Of a DNA stretch of 64,000 nt, positions 62,660-64,000 are shown in pieces. Where the stretch lies: contig JABAKD010000019.1 of the NCBI GenBank assembly GCA_012845835.1, positions 13,471,344 through 13,535,343 of the forward strand, given 5' to 3'. The translations under genes and the position numbers were made by a program. The notes beneath the pieces are model-generated. The model saw only the letters and a list, made by a program, of their open reading frames with translations, ran no database searches and was not told where the DNA came from. Source of the DNA: Undaria pinnatifida (lineage: Eukaryota; Sar; Phaeophyceae; Laminariales; Alariaceae). Positions within the stretch are counted from its first letter, which is position 1. Every line of letters starts with the position of its first letter.

Positions 62660-64000
62660 ATGCTGACGGCAAACCTCACATTACTGCAACCGGACCTTAA
62701 GAGATTAAAGGAAACCTGCATCGCTTTCGATGTTCCAGAAGAGCATGATCAGCCGGAACGCCCCTACATCTCCTTCAAAATGACGGAGGTACATCCTACG
62801 ACCGCAACTGCAGAGGAGCGAATCACAATAGGAAACGTGGTCATTATGCTTACCGTCAGCATCGCGTCCTTGGACATTCGAGGAACGCGCCAAGGCCATA
62901 ATCTCTTTTGGAGCTCAGGAAAAGTCGGATTTCTATTACATGAACGGGGGAACGGAAGGTGAGGGTGGATTGGTCTACGGTATAGCCCCGGTGGAGCCAG
63001 AACGGGCCGAGATCGAACGCAAACCGCCTGAGAGCGGTACTGTTGATACTACTCTATAGTGGGCAGCGAAACCTAAGGCCACAACTTCGACGGTACCATC
63101 ATCCCCGATCAAACCTTCGTTTACAATACTAGACCCCTCTTTCTACGCATCGCACGATTCTTGTGGCTGGAGGAGCTCTGTTGGACGGGAGTCTTACAAG
63201 GCCTCATCACGGACGACTACGGAGAGCAGCACCTCACGCTGGTCGATTGGGCCCGTTATTGGGCGCAATCTTTTCTAGGAAAAACAAAATCAGAGAGAAC
63301 AGGGATCGTTTGATTTTCGACGTCATCAAACCCAGGCTGGAGGCGGGCGACATTACCCTGCCTCTTCGCGGTGAGAACTGTCGAGCTCAACTCCTTCAAG
63401 CCAGACCTCAGTCCTGATGCATACGCAGGAAAGGAGGTGGCTATGAATGCGATTACCAATGCTCAAGTGTGGCACCGGAGGTTGTATCACCATACTAAGC
63501 GCATCCTGGAGTTCATGCACTGAACAAACGGTGATGAGATCGCGTTTGACGGTTCTATTGCGGACTGTGACGTCTGTGCGGTGGGGAAAAGCCATCAGCT
63601 GGCTCACCGCAAAAAAGCTCACCACACCGCCAATAACGCGCCCTATCAGCTAGTTTACATGTATCTCATAAGCCCTTCAAACCGACGTCTCAATGGTAGG
63701 ACAAGATTGTCAGCGACATCACCGACCAGTTTACCAATTGGACCGCAACCTACCTTCCCTGCAGCAGAGATCAAGCCTTTGTCACGTCAACCGTGATACC
63801 TCTCGGCAAACACATCATTAGATGGCGTGCCATAAAAGAAGGCGATTTTAACGGCGACGAGTTGAAGGATTACTGCCTAGGAACTGGCGTAACTCATGAA
63901 TTTACTGCAACCAACACGCCACAGCCGATCGGTGTATCCGAATGCGTTGGGCGGACGTTGAGCGGAATGGTCAGCTGCATGTTCGTTGACAGTGGACTCC
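62660..64000 (+). pseudogene. Ty1/copia pol: protease remnant, GAG-pre-integrase and integrase, cut by window end
   Basis: 62660-62960 carries the linker FDVPEEHDQPERPYISF. Near 63085 GHNFDGTIIP marks the flap side of the protease; its DSG active site appears as Tyr-Ser-Gly in a neighbouring frame. VLQGLITDDYGEQHL (about 63190) and RLEAGDITLPLRGEN (about 63330) follow. The GAG-pre-integrase zinc region reads NAQVWHRRL, a stop at about 63521, then CDVCAVGKSHQLAH. The integrase core has IIRWRAIKEGDFNGDEL and TNTPQPIGVSE: the second catalytic Asp expected in RADKG is Ile, while the Glu in GVSE remains. Reverse transcriptase would lie beyond 64000. Several frameshifts and stops make it inactive. 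Confidence 0.93.

Noticed and set aside
62235-62672. A 145-codon minus-strand frame
   Set aside because: It is the antisense shadow of the copia gag region, which is recognisable on the plus strand.
1-64000. A bacterial, phage or plasmid defence system
   Set aside because: I saw no bacterial gene organisation, ribosome-binding sites or known defence motifs; the content is eukaryotic repeats and retrotransposons.

Overview
This window looks like gene-poor, repeat-dense nuclear DNA from a eukaryote. Two decayed Ty1/copia retrotransposon regions are the only protein-coding signals I recognise with confidence: the end of pol with an LTR at 50.6-52.7 kb, and gag to integrase at 61.8-64.0 kb, which runs off the window edge. 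There are no operons, ribosome-binding sites or bacterial genes. The host cannot be fixed from the sequence. The copia lineage and the abundance of short non-autonomous elements would suit an alga, a stramenopile or another microbial eukaryote, but that is inference. Most open frames here are short, overlap on both strands or come from simple repeats, and no intact host gene is proven.

Layout. 0-14 kb: a repeat block with inverted ends (33-645), copies of two short TIR element families that I call M1 and M3, two copies of a repeat E, one of a repeat F, and diverged tandem repeats (11.87-13.96 kb) including a 61-bp array. 14.4-16.1 kb: a fold-back palindrome (family D) with long G and C tracts. 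16.2-23.6 kb: M2 elements, one holding a large hexanucleotide array; a degenerate 36-bp array; a hairpin-rich segment ending in poly(A); CGGGT arrays in opposite orientations. 23.7-28 kb: repeat B, a 41-bp GGTACC-rich satellite, and a 465-bp duplication tied to the longest minus-strand open frame. 28.1-30.7 kb: an M1 element, then a small LTR-flanked element on the minus strand; one LTR carries a 398-bp TIR insertion and the other LTR gives the empty site.

30.7-43 kb: little that can be supported except M2, D, satellite, B and C copies and a few coding-like fragments (31.0, 35.9-36.2 and 42.9 kb). 44-50 kb: an LTR copy, a hAT-like element with 8-bp target duplications inside a decayed coding-like stretch, a 90-bp TTAA-flanked element, and a palindrome with 622-bp spacer. 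50.3-52.7 kb: a D end and the copia 3' part. 52.7-61 kb: repeat E, M2, D, M3, repeat F and M1 copies, with an in-frame 36-bp repeat array. 61.3-64 kb: a tandem repeat, then copia gag-pol.

The strongest general observation is that the window is built from several small non-autonomous families. M1, M2 and M3 have related terminal inverted repeats around a core like CYACGRTAGRGG, and three insertions of different families show clean 4-bp target duplications. No transposase was found. All family names (M1-M3, B-F) are mine and apply only to this window.
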